DNA from: Serripes groenlandicus | Taxonomy: Eukaryota > Mollusca > Bivalvia > Cardiida > Cardiidae | DNA: 64,000 bases | Direction of reading: 5' to 3' | NCBI GenBank assembly: GCA_031761405.1 | Contig: JASEVX010000001.1 | Location: 22,711,270-22,775,269, forward strand | Part shown: positions 37,700 through 49,459 of the stretch, piece by piece | Numbering within the stretch: the first letter of the stretch is position 1 | Layout of the letters: each line of letters starts with the position of its first letter | Notes under the pieces: generated by a model | What the model was told of the DNA's origin: nothing | The model's database searches: none | Seen by the model: the letters and a program-made list of their open reading frames with translations, nothing else | Program-made: the position numbers and the translations under genes

Positions 37700-39300
37700 T
37701 TTTGCTATAAAACCGTTTAACTTATTTACTCTTGAATTTTGCAAAAACTCTTCCAAATTGAACTATTTTGAGGTATCTTGTTCGCTATATAAGTTTTCAT
37801 AAAATATTTTTGTTTCATTCAGTATTTCATCTTGACAAAAGATTTTTGTTCCGTCTTGTTTTTCGATAAATTTTATGGATTTTGATGAATTGTGTTGTTT
37901 TTCAAGATTACCAAAATAGTTCGTCACCTTTTCGCCATCATCAATCCATTTTGACCGTGACCGTACAAAGTACCCCTTAAGTTTTTGTTGTCTTAATTCG
38001 TGTAATTCAGATTGAAGTTGAAGAAGTCTTTCTTTATTATTTTCATCTAAGCAAGTTTCTATATTTAGAATTTCGGATAAAAGTGACTTCTCATACTTAT
38101 TTATTTCTTTGGCTCTGTAGCTAGAAAATGAGATAGTCTTTCCACGTATCTCCATTAAAAGGGTTTCCAAGAAAAGTTGATCATTAATGACTAATTGTAT
38201 TTGTGACCTATCCATATTTAAGACATAATCAGTGTCATAAACAGGCAAGCAGTATTGACGTATGATTTCATCGATTTTTTCATTTATGCAATTTATATAA
38301 TCAATATCATGAAGTAATGAATTGTTGAATTTCCATAAACATTTTCCGTGTTTAACATCCGAAAACTGTAATTCTAACACAGTAATTGAGTGATCAGATT
38401 TATAGCTTAAATCGATATCACAATTCCTTAAGAATTGTTTCATGTCGCTAGTTATTAAATAAAAGTCAAGCCTGCCTTTTTGTAAAGGTGTGAGCCGTTT
38501 CCACGTGTACTTTCTTGAGTTTCCCTGTAACTCCCTAAAAGGATCTACGAGATTTCTATCATTCATATTACTTTGAACTACTTTCCTTGCTTTTTTATTA
38601 TGATTACACGATTTGTAATTTTCATAGTCTAAATTGGGACCAAGTGCTAAGTTAAAGTCTCCGAATATAATATAATTTTCCGTATTTGAAAGGGAGTCAA
38701 TTTCACTGAAAATAATTGTAAAAAAGTTTGGATCATCAATATTAGGTGCATACAAAGTGATAAGTTTAAACGTAGTATCGCAGAAAATTAGTTCCAGAAT
38801 TAAAAAATTTCCATTTTCATATTTTTTACAATTGAGTATTTTAATGTCTAGCTGCTTTTTAAGTAGTATTGCAACACCTTTTGAGTTGGATGTACCATGG
38901 CTAAAGAAACAGCTTCCATTCCACTCAGCGTATATTTTTTACAATGCATTCAGTGAAGTGAGTTTTTTGTAGGCATAGAATATACGTATTTTTTTCTTTG
39001 AATAAATTGAACAAATCTTGGCGCTTCTTACTGTTGTTTTTTAAAGACCACGGTTTAAAATTGAGTATTTTAATGTCTAGCTGCTTTTTAAGTAGTATTG
39101 CAACACCTTTTGAGTTGGATGTACCATGGCTAAAGAAACAGCTTCCATTCCACTCAGCGTATATTTTTTACAATGCATTCAGTGAAGTGAGTTTCTTGTA
39201 GGCATAGAATATACGTATTTTTTTCTTTGAATAAATTGAACAAATCTTGGCGCTTCTTACTGTTGTTTTTTAAAGACCACGGCAATTGTACGAGTGAATC
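37700..39300 (-). pseudogene. Element 2 endonuclease domain and linker
   Basis: Residue blocks on the minus strand: NCRGL, then in a different frame KKRQDLFNLFKEKNTYILCL-QETH (with the catalytic Glu of the QETH motif), EWNGSCFFSHGTSNSKGVAI, YAPNIDDPNFF, YIIFGDFNLALG (GDFN motif), RLDFYLITSDM and SDHSITV (SDH motif). The frame is broken just after NCRGL and by the 229-bp duplication. A TAG stop lies at 37763. The linker after SDH is lysine/glutamate-rich. This domain would nick target DNA. Confidence 0.8.
38831..39282. repeat. 229-bp tandem duplication inside the endonuclease
   Basis: 38831-39053 and 39060-39282 are almost identical over 223 bp, from ATTGAGTATTTTAATGTC to TTTTTAAAGACCACGG; the only difference noticed is TTTTTTG/TTTCTTG. 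It duplicates the endonuclease segment from QETH through AILLKK. Confidence 0.92.
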
Positions 39301-40231
39301 TTAAGATTATCCACTTGGTAGTTTATGTAGAAAAATCGTTACTGAATACTTGCTAACTGAAAATGGACAAATTCCACAATTAATAGCAGCACACTGTCGC
39401 CTAAACACACTCCTAGGAACAAATTTGTTAAGAAAAATGTAAAAACGCATGTTTGGTGAATGAGATATCTCAAAAATGAAATAATTTATTACACTTCTGT
39501 GTGTACTTATGATTACATGTCAGATTATTGTGAGATTGTATCTGAAAAACCTTTACTCAATGTGAGCTTAAGAAATATGCTATTCGATTATCATCTTACC
39601 CCAACATGTATCGATTGGAGGTTATTTCAGTCCCCCAAACAGAATTCATTCTAAGTCCCATGAACATATGACTTTTGAAATCATTGTGTGAGAAGGTGAA
39701 ATCTCTCATCTTTGTCAAATTATGGGCACTTTGTTGCATGTATATGTTAAATAGTGTCCCTGGGCAAGTTCACCTTCACTCTCAATAATTTCCCCTGATA
39801 ACAAGACCCTATTTCCAATTGCCCAGATTTTGTATTTATTATTTTAGAACCGTCTATGAGGTAAAGCGTTAAAAAATAAAAGTTGTCCAATCAGATAACT
39901 GTCACTTTTTACCAAAATCATTAGCCGTGACAGGCCATTTTTTTCATTGGTCATTGCAATTAAAGAAGCAAAATATTGATTGGTTGACAGATATATTACG
40001 TTTAATGTAGGCATTAAAAAAATTGTCATAACACACTGTTGAAAGTGGGCGGGACAATAATCATTGTATTGTTTTTTGCACTTTTGTCGATTGAATAGTC
40101 TAATTTTAAACGACAAAGCATTAAGGTTTAAACAAATATATTTGTATAGCAAATGATGCCAACATAAGAAAATTCTGATAATAATTTGTGTAATAAATCA
40201 AATTAATTAAAGAAAATGACCTTTCGGTTAC

Positions 40232-40293
40232 CTTGGGACGCCACAGTGACCTTCACTGCTTGTCCTTCAAGGAATGTGTTGGTCCAATACGTT
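40232..40293 (-). CDS. Candidate short exon on minus strand
   Basis: On the minus strand acceptor TTAATTTAG and donor CAAG|GTAACC enclose 62 bp reading TYWTNTFLEGQAVKVTVASQ with one leading and one trailing base. Composition is coding-like, the length is small, and no family is recognised. Confidence 0.2.
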
Positions 40294-40555
40294 CTAAATT
40301 AAGTAAAGCAATACAAGATTTACAAGTTGGGACGCCAGTGAACACCGCTGAGTATTCCTCAGGTTATCATCAAATGTATAAGTATAACGGATCATCTCAA
40401 CTCCACATGAACAAGTTGTTTCACGTGATAAATATCATTCACATATTATTTAACCCTTACTCCCATGCAGATGGGAAGTATAAAAAGATCCTCAACTCTA
40501 CATGATAAATTGAACAAGTTGTTACATGTAATAAAACATCGAGCAAATATTAGTT

Positions 40556-40700
40556 AACCCTTTCTCCGATACAGACAATATTTTACGCACTTTGTAGATG
40601 TTTTTCTTTTATGAAGAGCGTTTCAAGAAAGGATGAGCCTGCACTCGTTGAGCAATTTCACATTTTCATGCTCTCAACTATGCCTATCAGTAAATGGGTT
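40556..40700. mobile_element. MITE-1 copy, strongly diverged
   Basis: TTAACCCTTTCTCCGATACAGAC at the left and AATGGGTTAAAC at the right; only traces of the core (GAGCAATTTCACATTTTC). Confidence 0.45.
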
Positions 40701-41511
40701 AAACTCCTACAAAAGAATAATATACTTTCTTAGTACTACGGTTACATCAACTTTTTTTTTTATTCTCTAAATCACTAGTATATTAATTGCAACGAGTTTT
40801 TGTTATGGTAAAATCAATTATATAATTACCCAATATTGGCATACGACTTTTGACGTATCATGCAGTTAATTATTTATGAGAACAATGGTGCGGAAAGGAG
40901 GCATTTCCATCAATGAGTAACCTTACCCTCTTTCACAATGCTGTCAATGATCGATCAAGGTCCTTACTTCCTGGAAAAATGCAGGAGGGAATTCAAAAAC
41001 GCATACTTAATAATCAACCAATGCTTAACCAGGAAATGTGTTCAAAGTACCATGCCATCAGGATTCTTCTGGTAGAAAGGCTTAGTTGAAATACCTGAAT
41101 TTACAGCAGACAGCAGATACTCAATGATACTCAGAACTACCTCCTCTTGGGAAGCTCTCCAACACGATAAGAGCTAGCATATACACATTTTCATATTTTC
41201 AACACATGTTTTGTGCTTCACTTGATGAACATCAATAAAGAAATCAATTCAAATTCACACCCTCTACATATATGAAATATCGACGGGGGCCTAATTCGCA
41301 TCTATCCTCTGTCACCTTTATAGATTTAGGTAGACAAAATGAACTTGATCCTGGCCTTTATGATTTTTCACCTGAATATCTATCGTATTTAATGAAAATA
41401 CCATCAGTTCAAAATAACGGCATACAGTTTTAAAACTGATACATGTTTTTTATGATAATACATCTTTATTGCATAAATGTCAACCCAAGGTAAATATTGT
41501 CAGGTTATATG

Positions 41512-41711
41512 NNNNNNNNNNNNNNNNNNNNNNNNNNNNNNNNNNNNNNNNNNNNNNNNNNNNNNNNNNNNNNNNNNNNNNNNNNNNNNNNNNNNNNNNN
41601 NNNNNNNNNNNNNNNNNNNNNNNNNNNNNNNNNNNNNNNNNNNNNNNNNNNNNNNNNNNNNNNNNNNNNNNNNNNNNNNNNNNNNNNNNNNNNNNNNNNN
41701 NNNNNNNNNNN
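41512..41711. other. Assembly gap of 200 N
   Basis: Exactly 200 N. The right flank (TCTACACACTGCATAAATACC) is the minisatellite seen at 46.4-48.1 kb, so the gap probably hides an array of unknown length. Confidence 0.98.
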
Positions 41712-41815
41712 TCTACACACTGCATAAATACCTAAATAGATCCTGTCTCTGTTTCTAAACAGAGACAAAACACACTGCATGAATACTTAAATAGAGCATG
41801 CCTGTCCTACTAGTA
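41712..41815. repeat. End of the minisatellite adjoining the gap
   Basis: CACACTGCATAAATACCTAAATAGATCCTGTCTCTG and CTTAAATAGAGCATGCCTG match units at 46.4-48.1 kb. Confidence 0.9.
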
Positions 41816-41956
41816 CTAGTAATTATATGTTTATATATATTTGCTTTGTAAACATCATCAGTAGGAGAAAGCTGGTAAAATTTTAGTTTTAAGAAAAGTT
41901 AAAAGCATTATTTGGAAAAAGGTTTTCAACAGTCATCTGCTATAAGAGGTATACTT

Positions 41957-42165
41957 GATTGTTTGGTGATTTACGCCACTTTCAACAATTGTTCAGTTAT
42001 ATCACGACATTTTCTGGGTAAGTTACCAGTACTACTACGACATCAGCCAGTCAGTTGTAATGCTAACCCAGAGAGCCATGAACTACAGCTATAACTGCCA
42101 TTTTTAAAGTATTTTGTATGACCCAGCGGGGGATCAAACCAACGACCACCCGCACCGAGGCGAAC
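41957..42165 (-). mobile_element. SINE-B in copy A, minus strand
   Basis: GATTGTTTGGTGATTTACGCCACTTTC (tail), TACCAGTACTACTACGACATCAGCCAG, TATGACCCAGCGGGGGATCAAACC (B box reversed). Confidence 0.75.
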
Positions 42166-43499
42166 AAGATCTTGCCTCTTCAGTTTGCATTCTTATTTGA
42201 TCTTAATGTGTGCTTAAAACTTGACATACCTAACCTAACGAAAACATGTATGATCAAAAACAACAATTGAACATCTTATTAGAAGGCATTGCACCAAGTA
42301 TGTGATCAACGAATAAACTTAAGGTAAAACGCATGTGGAAAAGCACTTCAGTGCAACAGCTCTCTATGTCCACGCAAGTCATTAACTGAAATCATCCTGC
42401 ATATAAATTGTTTAGGGTGTAAAATGTAATAACTGATAAAAAAATCTCTTACTTGAAACATTTGTTGAATATGTCAATCACACATATCTTATCCCACATA
42501 TATCTGCCAATCAAACCATCACCGCACATCAATCACAAGTACACTATAGCCATGTCATACATTTTCTGTACCATTCCAACAGTCATCCAATTACCACTGG
42601 GGTGTTATCCTGGAGACATTGTATCTTGCACCAATGAGACATGTAGAATATCAAAATAAAAATGTAAATAAATGTAATGAATTATAAACAACTACATTTA
42701 CTTAATAACAACTAAACCCCTCTTATGTGTATGGGGTGGTATTATCTTAATACAACATTTGGGGGTAAACAGAGACACAAACAATACATCACAGAGACTG
42801 GGTGATCAGTTTGCTGACAGGGGTAATGAACCCAGATCAGCACATAATAGGGTGTATGGTACCTGGAATCTTCATCTGTACTTGTACCTACAAATCTGTT
42901 CTGTATCTTTTCTTGCTTGATCTTTGCCTTTAAATTCTGATCTTTAAATCTAAATTGCCTGCTCTAAAGAAAAACATACATTCCAACAGTGTATCTGAAA
43001 TCCAAGCATCTATTCATCAGTCAAATAAGGGAATACATCTGCAGTGCTACTACTCGTAAAAGAATGAAGGTAACATGTGGATGGTTGTCTGGCCATCATG
43101 ATATAACCGACGAGTTAAATCTCCTATCAATATGAAAGAATGAAGTGTTGTGTTTCTTCTACACCAATGCTGTGGTCAACATAAAAGGGGGAAGAGTCCA
43201 TGTGTTTCATACATACAGAAACCTGTCTCAGGAGCATGCGGGCTGTTCAAACCAGTACATCTAGTGATCATCAGTATAATCCAAATGTTGTGTCAGTTCT
43301 CTGATAATCCGCATCGAAGTTTGTTGTAAGAGAGGGAAATGGAACCAAAAAGCTTACCTCTATATAACTTCATCTGTTCTTTACCTTTATCCTTGTGGTT
43401 AAACCTACCTTTCTTCTCGTTAGCTGCATCTGATCTTCACCTTTTAAATCTTCTCTGTGTCAGTTTCTTTGATTAAACCCTATATAAAACTACTATAAT

Positions 43500-43890
43500 G
43501 GGAAGTTTGGCTGGGAAGAATGTTGTAGGTATTACTGGTGCATAAGAGTCTGAAAACACTCGGTCAGGAGATCCGGCAGCCCTGATATATCTGAATAATG
43601 TTGAAAATGGCGTGAAACTCCAATTGATCAATGTTATACAAATTTGGGAAGGTGTTGTGTAGAGTACTGGTGCGAGAGCGTCAGGAAACACATGGTAAGG
43701 TGAACTGGCTGCCGTGATATATCTGAATAATGTTGAAATGGCGTTAAACTCCAATAGATCCAATATTAAACATATTTGGAAAAGTGTTGTGTAGAGTACT
43801 GGTGCGAGAGCGTCAGGAAACATATGGTAAGTTAAACTGGCTGCCGTGATATATCTGAATAATCTTGGCGTTAAAGTCCAATTGATCATT
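43500..43890 (-). repeat. SINE-A tail domain in about three tandem units of 120 bp
   Basis: Each unit has GTGTTGTGTAGAGTACTGGTG, CGAGAGCGTCAGGAAACA, GTGAACTGGCTGCCGTGATATATCTGAATAATG and GGCGTTAAACTCCAATTGATC, which is the 3' domain of SINE-A in direct orientation on the plus strand. Long minus-strand frames here are artefacts. Confidence 0.7.
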
Positions 43891-43975
43891 GTTACACAAT
43901 GCAAATGAGAATCTGTTTTGGAGGGAGACTAGGAATTAGGAACAAGATCTTACCTCTTCAGTTCCGCGGTTTCAT

Positions 43976-44042
43976 CTACCTTTGATGTTTCTTTCTATTT
44001 TCAATTAGTGTTAGTACTCCATAGCTTGCTATTGATACGATC
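43976..44042 (-). CDS. Candidate terminal exon on minus strand
   Basis: Acceptor TTGCTTTTTCCAG then IVSIASYGVLTLIENRKKHQ and a stop. A hydrophobic stretch followed by a basic tail suggests the end of a membrane protein, but there is no family match and the sequence is not repeated in copy B. Low support. Confidence 0.25.
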
Positions 44043-44089
44043 TGGAAAAAGCAAAATAAAAAAATGAAATATGGAAAGAATATGTGTGT

Positions 44090-44292
44090 CACCTGCCGGG
44101 ACGTCGTGCGTTCGATCCCCGGCCGGGTCATATCAAAAACTTTAAATATTTTTGTAATGGCTGCCCTGCTTGGCGCCCATACGTGCGGGGTTAGCATTAC
44201 GACAGACTGGCTGGTGTCGGGATAAATGGACCAGTAGTACTGGTAAATTGCCCAGGATGGTTGAAAGCGGCTTAACACATCAAACAATCAAC
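44090..44292 (+). mobile_element. SINE-B, plus strand
   Basis: GTGCGTTCGATCCCCGGCCGGGTCATATC (B box), GTGCGGGGTTAGCATTACGAC, GGCTGGTGTCGGGATAAATGG, GAAAGCGGCTTAACACATCAAAC. The A box is lost. Confidence 0.8.
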
Positions 44293-44461
44293 CTGCCAAC
44301 AAGTCAGTAAGTGAAAGCTAGACGGTCTACAGAGAATTGATCCCATTGTGTCTCCCTGCCCAGTCAAGCGACACAAAGCATTAAAGTATTCAAAATATAT
44401 TCTAAACATATTTCCTAAATCTTTTTTTTTAATTCATCATACTGAGATGTACTTTAACAAT

Positions 44462-46400
44462 TTAATACCAGTAATTATATGTGTATCTGTATTTGCTTTG
44501 TTAACAACATCAGTAGGAGGAAGCTGGTAAAAAAATTAATTTAAGTTTTCAACAGTCATCTGCTGTAAGAGGCATACTTGATTGTTTGGTGATTTACACC
44601 ACTTTCAACAATTGTTCAGTTATATCCCGACATTTTCTGGGTAAGCTACCAGTACGACTAGTCCATTTATCCTGACGCCAGCCAGTTAGTTGTAAAGCTA
44701 ACCCCGAGAGCCAGGAACTACAGCTATAACAACCAGTTTTAAAGTATTTCGTAGGATCCGTCGGAGGATCGAACCAACGACCTCCCGCACCGAGGCAAAC
44801 AAGATCTTACCGCTTCAGTTTGCATTCTTATTTGATCTTAATGTGTGCTTTAAACTTGACATACCTGACCTAACGAAAACATGTATGATCAAAAACAACA
44901 ATTGCACATCTTATAAGAAGGCATTGCACCAAGTATGTGATCAACACAATTAATCTGTAAACATTGCCATTATTTTAATACGAATACGCGTAAGGAAAAA
45001 TGCATGTGGAAAAGCACTTCAGTGCAACAGCTCTCTATGTCCACGCAAGTCATTCAATAACTGAAATCATCCTGCATATCAATTGTTTAGGGTGTAAAAT
45101 GTAATAACTGATAAAAAATCTCTTACTTGATACATTTGTTGGATATGTCAATCACAATCTTATCCCACATATATCTGACAATCAAACCATCACCACACAT
45201 CAATCACAAGTACACTATAGCCATGCCATACATTTTCTGTACCATTCCACGTTACAGACATCCAAGTACCACTGGGGTGTTATCCTGGCGACATTGTATC
45301 TTGCACCAATCGGACATGTAGAATATCAAAAGAAAATGTAAATAAATGTAATGAATTGAAAACAACAACATTTACTTAACAACAACTAAACCCCTCTAAC
45401 ATGTATGGAGAGGTATTATCTTAATACAACATTTGGGATAAACAGGGACACAAACAATTCATCACAGAGACTGGGTGATCAGTTTGCTGACAGGGATAAT
45501 GAACCCAGGTCAGCCCATAATAGGGTGTATGGTACCTGGAATCTTCATCTGTACCTGTACCTACAAATCTGTTCTTTATCTGTTCTTGCTTGATCTTTGC
45601 CTTTTAATTCTGACCTTTATTTATGTCTTCAAATCTAAATTACCTGCTTTTATGAAAACATACATTTCAACAGTATATCGGAAATCCAAGCATCTATTCT
45701 CTAGTCAAAAAAGGGAATACATCTGCAGTGCTACTGCTCGTGAAAGAATGAAGGAAACATAGTTGTCTGGGCATCATGATATAACTGAGTAAAACCTCTT
45801 ATCAATATGAAAGAATGAAGTATTGTGTTTCTTCAACATCAATGATGTGGTCAACATAAAAGGGGAAGAGTTCATATGTTTCATATACAAAAGCCTGTCT
45901 CAGAGCTTTCGGGCTGTTCAAACCAGTACATCTAGTGATCTTGCTTATAATCCAATTGTTGTGTTAGTTTGCTGATAATCCGCATTGAAGTCTGTTGTAA
46001 GGGAGGGTAATGGAACCAAAAAGCTTACCTCTATATAACTTCATCTGTTCTTTACCTTTATCCTTGTGGTTAAACCTACCTTTCTTCTTGTTAGCTGCAT
46101 TTGATCTTCACCTTTCAAATCTTCTCTTTGTCAGTTTCCTATATAAAACTGCTATAATAGAACGTTTGGCTGGGAAGAATGTTGTAGGGATTACTGGTGC
46201 AAAAGAGTTGGCAAACACTCGGTCAGGAGATCCGGCTGCCCTGATATATCTGAATAATGTTGAAATGGCGTTAAACTCCAATTGATTATTGTTGTACATA
46301 TTCGGAAAAGTGTTGTGTAGAGTACTGGTGCAAGAGTGTCAGGAAACATATGGCAAGGTGAACTGGCTGCCGTGATATATCTGAATAATGTACAATCCTG
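44462..46400. repeat. Segmental duplication, copy B
   Basis: Second copy of 41816-43920 in the same orientation, with a SINE-B (minus strand) at 44590-44800 and SINE-A tail units at 46160-46400. It runs directly into the minisatellite. It lacks the 43921-44461 segment. Confidence 0.9.
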
Positions 46401-48055
46401 TCTAAGACAAAACACACACACTGTGCATGAATACTTAAATAGAGCCTGCCTGTCCTACTAGTAATGAAAGAAAGCCTGTCTCTGTGTCTACACACTGCAT
46501 AAATAATTGTTTCTAAACAAGACATAGATACTTAAACAGATACTGTCTAAGACAAGACACACACATGTACACTGTGCATGAATATTTAAATAGAGCCTGC
46601 CTGTCCTACTAGTAATGAAAGAAGGCCTGTCTCTGTGTGTCTACACACTGCATAAATACTTAAATAGATCCTGTCTCTGTTTCTAAACAGAGACAAAACA
46701 CACAGCATGCATACTTAAATAGAGCCTGCCTGTCCTACTAGTAATGAAAGCCTGTCTTTGTTTCTAAACAAGACATAAATACTTAAATAGATCCTGTCAA
46801 AGACAAAACACACACACTGTGCATGAATACTTAAATAGAGCCTGCCTGTCCTACTAGTAATGAAAGAAAGCCTGTCTCTGTGTCTACACACTGCATAAAT
46901 ACCTAAATAGATCCTGTCTCTGTTTCTGAACAGAGACAAAACACACTGCATGAATACTTAAATAGAGCCTGCCTGTCCTACTAGTAATGAAAGAAAGCCT
47001 ATCTCTGTGTCTACACACTGCATAAATACTTAAATAGATCCTGTCTAAGACAAAACACACACACTGTGCATGAATACTTAAATAGAGCCTGCCTGTCCTA
47101 CTAGTAATGAAAGAAAGCCTGTCTCTGTCTACACACTGCATAAATACTTAAATAGATCCTGTCTAAGACAAAACACACACACACACACACACTGCATGAA
47201 TACTTAAATAGAGCCTGCCTGTCCTACTAGTAATGAAAGAAAGCCTGTCTCTGTGTCTACACACTGCATAAATACTTAAATAGATCCTGTCTCTGTTTCT
47301 AAACAGAGACAAAACACACAGCATGAATACTTAAATAGAGCCTGCCTGTCCTACTAGTAATGAAAGCCTGTCTTTGTTTCTAAACAAGACATAAATACTT
47401 AAATAGATCCTGTCTAAGACAAAACACACACACACTGTGCATGAATACTTAAATAGAGCCTGCCTGTCCTACTAGTAATGAAAGAAAGCCTGTCTCTGTG
47501 TCTACACACTGCATTAATACCTAAATAGATCCTGTCTCTGTTTCTAAACAGAGCCAAAAACACTGCATGAATACTTAAATAGAGCCTGCCTGTCCTACTA
47601 GTAATGAAAGAAAGCCTGTCTCTGTGTCTACACACTGCATAAATACTTAAATAGATCCCGTCTAAGACAAAACACACACACACTGCATGAATACTTAAAT
47701 AGACCCTGTCTGTCTTACTAGTAATGAAAGAAAGCCTGCCTCTGTTTCTAAACAAGACATACATACTGCATAAATACTTAAATAGATCCTTCTCTGTTTC
47801 TAAACAAAGACAAAACACACAGCATGAATACTTAAATAGACCCTGCCTGTCCTACTAGTAATGAAAGCCTGTCTCTGTTTCTAAACAAGACATACACACT
47901 GCATAAATACTTAAATAGATCCTGTCTAAGACAAAACACACACACACACACACAGCATGAATACTTAAATAGACCCTGCATGTCCTACTAGTAATGAAAG
48001 CCCGTCTTTGTTTCTAAACAAGACATAAACACTGCATAAATACTTAAAGTGGCAT
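46390..48055. repeat. Composite minisatellite (CTTAAATAGAGCCTGCCTG)
   Basis: About 15 higher-order units built from GAATACTTAAATAGAGCCTG, CCTGTCCTACTAGTAATG, AAAGAAAGCCTGTCTCTGTG, TCTACACACTGCATAAATAC, TTAAATAGATCCTGTCTAAG and ACAAAACACACACACAC, with a small hairpin TGTCTCTGTTTCTAAACAGAGACA in some units. (CA)n length varies between units. Long minus-strand open frames (up to 134 codons) are repeat artefacts. Confidence 0.95.
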
Positions 48056-48239
48056 TTCTATCCAGAGGAAAGAAATTCATGTAAAAAATTTCAAATCGAT
48101 TTTTCTAAAAATAAAGAAGCTGAATGGGTTTGGGATTAACCACAAACGTGTTACACAAGAGCACACACTCACGAATTATACTTTTCTACAAGATTTCAGG
48201 ATTTTAAAAACGAACCCATTCATGTACGTCATACCGCTT

Positions 48240-49090
48240 AGAATCGTAAACACAACTATATTAGACGTATGTAAAGGTAGGGTGTCATATACAAATCGTG
48301 GTGAGATAAAATGTACATAACTGTTATAAAAACACACTCAGTTCAATGAGGCATATACAATGTATACACAATAAGCATGTTTATCTCGTGCTTTTAAAAG
48401 TAATATAAATGCTGTTTATGGAAAAAAGATAATTTGGTATGTCACAGAAAACTAGCATTATTTTCTTTCCACAGTTTCTGTGACATACCTGAAATCATCT
48501 TTTAAAAGTTACGCAGTAAGTAAATGTTTATTGTTTGGTGTCAAAAGCCGCTTTCAACATTTGTTATGTTATATCACGGAGTTTCCTGGGTTAGTTATCA
48601 GTCCTACTGGTCTATTTATCCTGACATCAGCCAGTCTATTCGTAATGTTAACCCTGCAACCTTCAGCGCCACGGAAGGCAGCCATTACTACAATTTGTAA
48701 TGTGATATGACCCGGCCAGGGATCAAACCTGTGACCTCCCGTACCCAAGGTGGAAGCTCTACCACAACACCATCGAGGCGGTCAAGTACAATTGTATCTA
48801 GTGCTTAACTAATTTTAGTGTTTATTAGATGATTTGGTATGTCACAAGAAAAAAACATTTCCTTATTTCATAATAATGAGATCCTGATCAGTATGTACGT
48901 ATGCAGTATGATCGGGGTCTTCACTATTCGGAAATAAGGGAATGTTAGTTTTCTGTGACATACCTGAAATCATCTATATCCCATAAACAGCATAATTGTA
49001 TCATGCTTTAACACTAGATAAACACGCTTATTGTGTATATGTGCTTCAATGAACTGAGTGATGTTTATAACTGTTTTCTTGTATACATTT
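48240..49090. mobile_element. Large palindromic element split by a SINE-B
   Basis: Left arm (about 48300-48500): ACAATAAGCATGTTTATCTCG, ATGCTGTTTATGG, GATAATTTGGTATGTCACAG. Right arm (about 48830-49080): TGTGACATACCTGAAATCATC, CCATAAACAGCAT, GATAAACACGCTTATTGTG, AACTGAGTGATGTTTATAACTG. The arms are reverse complements. A SINE-B (minus strand) at 48530-48780 sits in the centre, and each side also has its own small GGTATGTCACA hairpin. Confidence 0.75.
48530..48780 (-). mobile_element. SINE-B, minus strand, nearly complete
   Basis: TTGTTTGGTGTCAAAAGCCGCTTTCAAC (tail), CAGTCCTACTGGTCTATTTATCCTGAC, GATATGACCCGGCCAGGGATC (B box), CTACCACAACACCATCGAGGCGG (A box). Confidence 0.8.
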
Positions 49091-49091
49091 A

Positions 49092-49092
<1 letters not shown>

Positions 49093-49123
<31 letters not shown>
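49093..49123. repeat. C31 homopolymer
   Basis: 31 consecutive C. The length in a real genome is likely variable or uncertain, and G-quadruplex formation on the minus strand is expected. Confidence 0.95.
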
Positions 49124-49127
<4 letters not shown>

Positions 49128-49306
49128 TTTGTATTGGACCCCAACCTTCAAAGAGGTATAATTTAGTTGTGATTCGGTCCAGTTATTTCTAGCAATTCCT
49201 TAATTCGGTACCTACCGAGCAGGAAAAAAAATAATTTTATTTAAATAATTAATATATGAAAGCTTTCTCATACTACAGTCTAATTGCTATTTTACTCATT
49301 TTTTTA

Positions 49307-49459
49307 TGAATTTCTACAAGACAAAACACAGGCTATTCTCAGCAAAAGAACACCAATTATATGACCTCGGGCTCTCTTTCTAATGCAGAATTGAATTATG
49401 GAAAATCGTTTCAAAACCATCCCTTTCGGGTCGGCGGTGACTACCCCAGTAAAAAGTGA
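49307..49459 (+). pseudogene. Possible gag C-terminus of the YR retrotransposon
   Basis: A frame open from about 49307 reads STRQNTGYSQQKNTNYMTSG, then SLSNAELNYGKSFQNHPF and RVGGDYPSKK, then TGA, overlapping the RT frame by about 60 bp. Asn/Gln/Ser-rich sequence ending just inside the pol frame is what a gag-like ORF would look like in DIRS/Ngaro elements. There is no start and no diagnostic motif. Confidence 0.35.

Larger units (their letters stand above)
35090..39305 (-). mobile_element. L1/Tx1-like non-LTR retrotransposon 2, degraded
   Basis: The minus strand carries, in order: an L1-type endonuclease from NCRGL and ILCLQETHFT (about 39290 to 39180) to SYKSDHSITVLEL; a linker; and an RT with KSPGCDGFTANFYK, NWRPITLLNVLYK, QTGFLKGRFIGENTRL, LIDFEKAFDS, QGDPVS and QFADDTTLL; then a C-terminal CSFCNKREETLLHLFYEC. 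The FADD replaces YADD of the catalytic box, as in many L1/Tx1 members. Stops, a nested insertion and a tandem duplication show it is dead. The 5' end and ORF1 are not seen. Confidence 0.88.
39306..41511. other. AT-rich stretch with no firm gene
   Basis: No motif-bearing frame longer than 100 codons. A diverged MITE-1 lies at about 40556-40700 (TTAACCCTTTCTCCGATACAG ... TGGGTTAA). One exon-like candidate at 40232-40293 is listed separately. Confidence 0.5.
41816..43920. repeat. Segmental duplication, copy A
   Basis: Aligns in order with 44462-46400: AGTAATTATATGT..., TTTTCAACAGTCATCTGCTRTAAGAG, a minus-strand SINE-B (41957-42165), ATTGCACCAAGTATGTGATC, GAAAAGCACTTCAGTGCAACAG, CATTTTCTGTACCATTCC, GGGTGTATGGTACCTGG, and SINE tail repeats at the end. 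Divergence is a few percent with small indels. No convincing gene inside. Confidence 0.9.

Noticed and set aside
41469..41780. Open frames across the N gap
   Set aside because: Mostly undetermined residues; there is no sequence evidence.
46715..47818. Minus-strand proteins of up to 134 codons
   Set aside because: Translations of the CTTAAATAGAGCCTG minisatellite; the peptides repeat with each unit.
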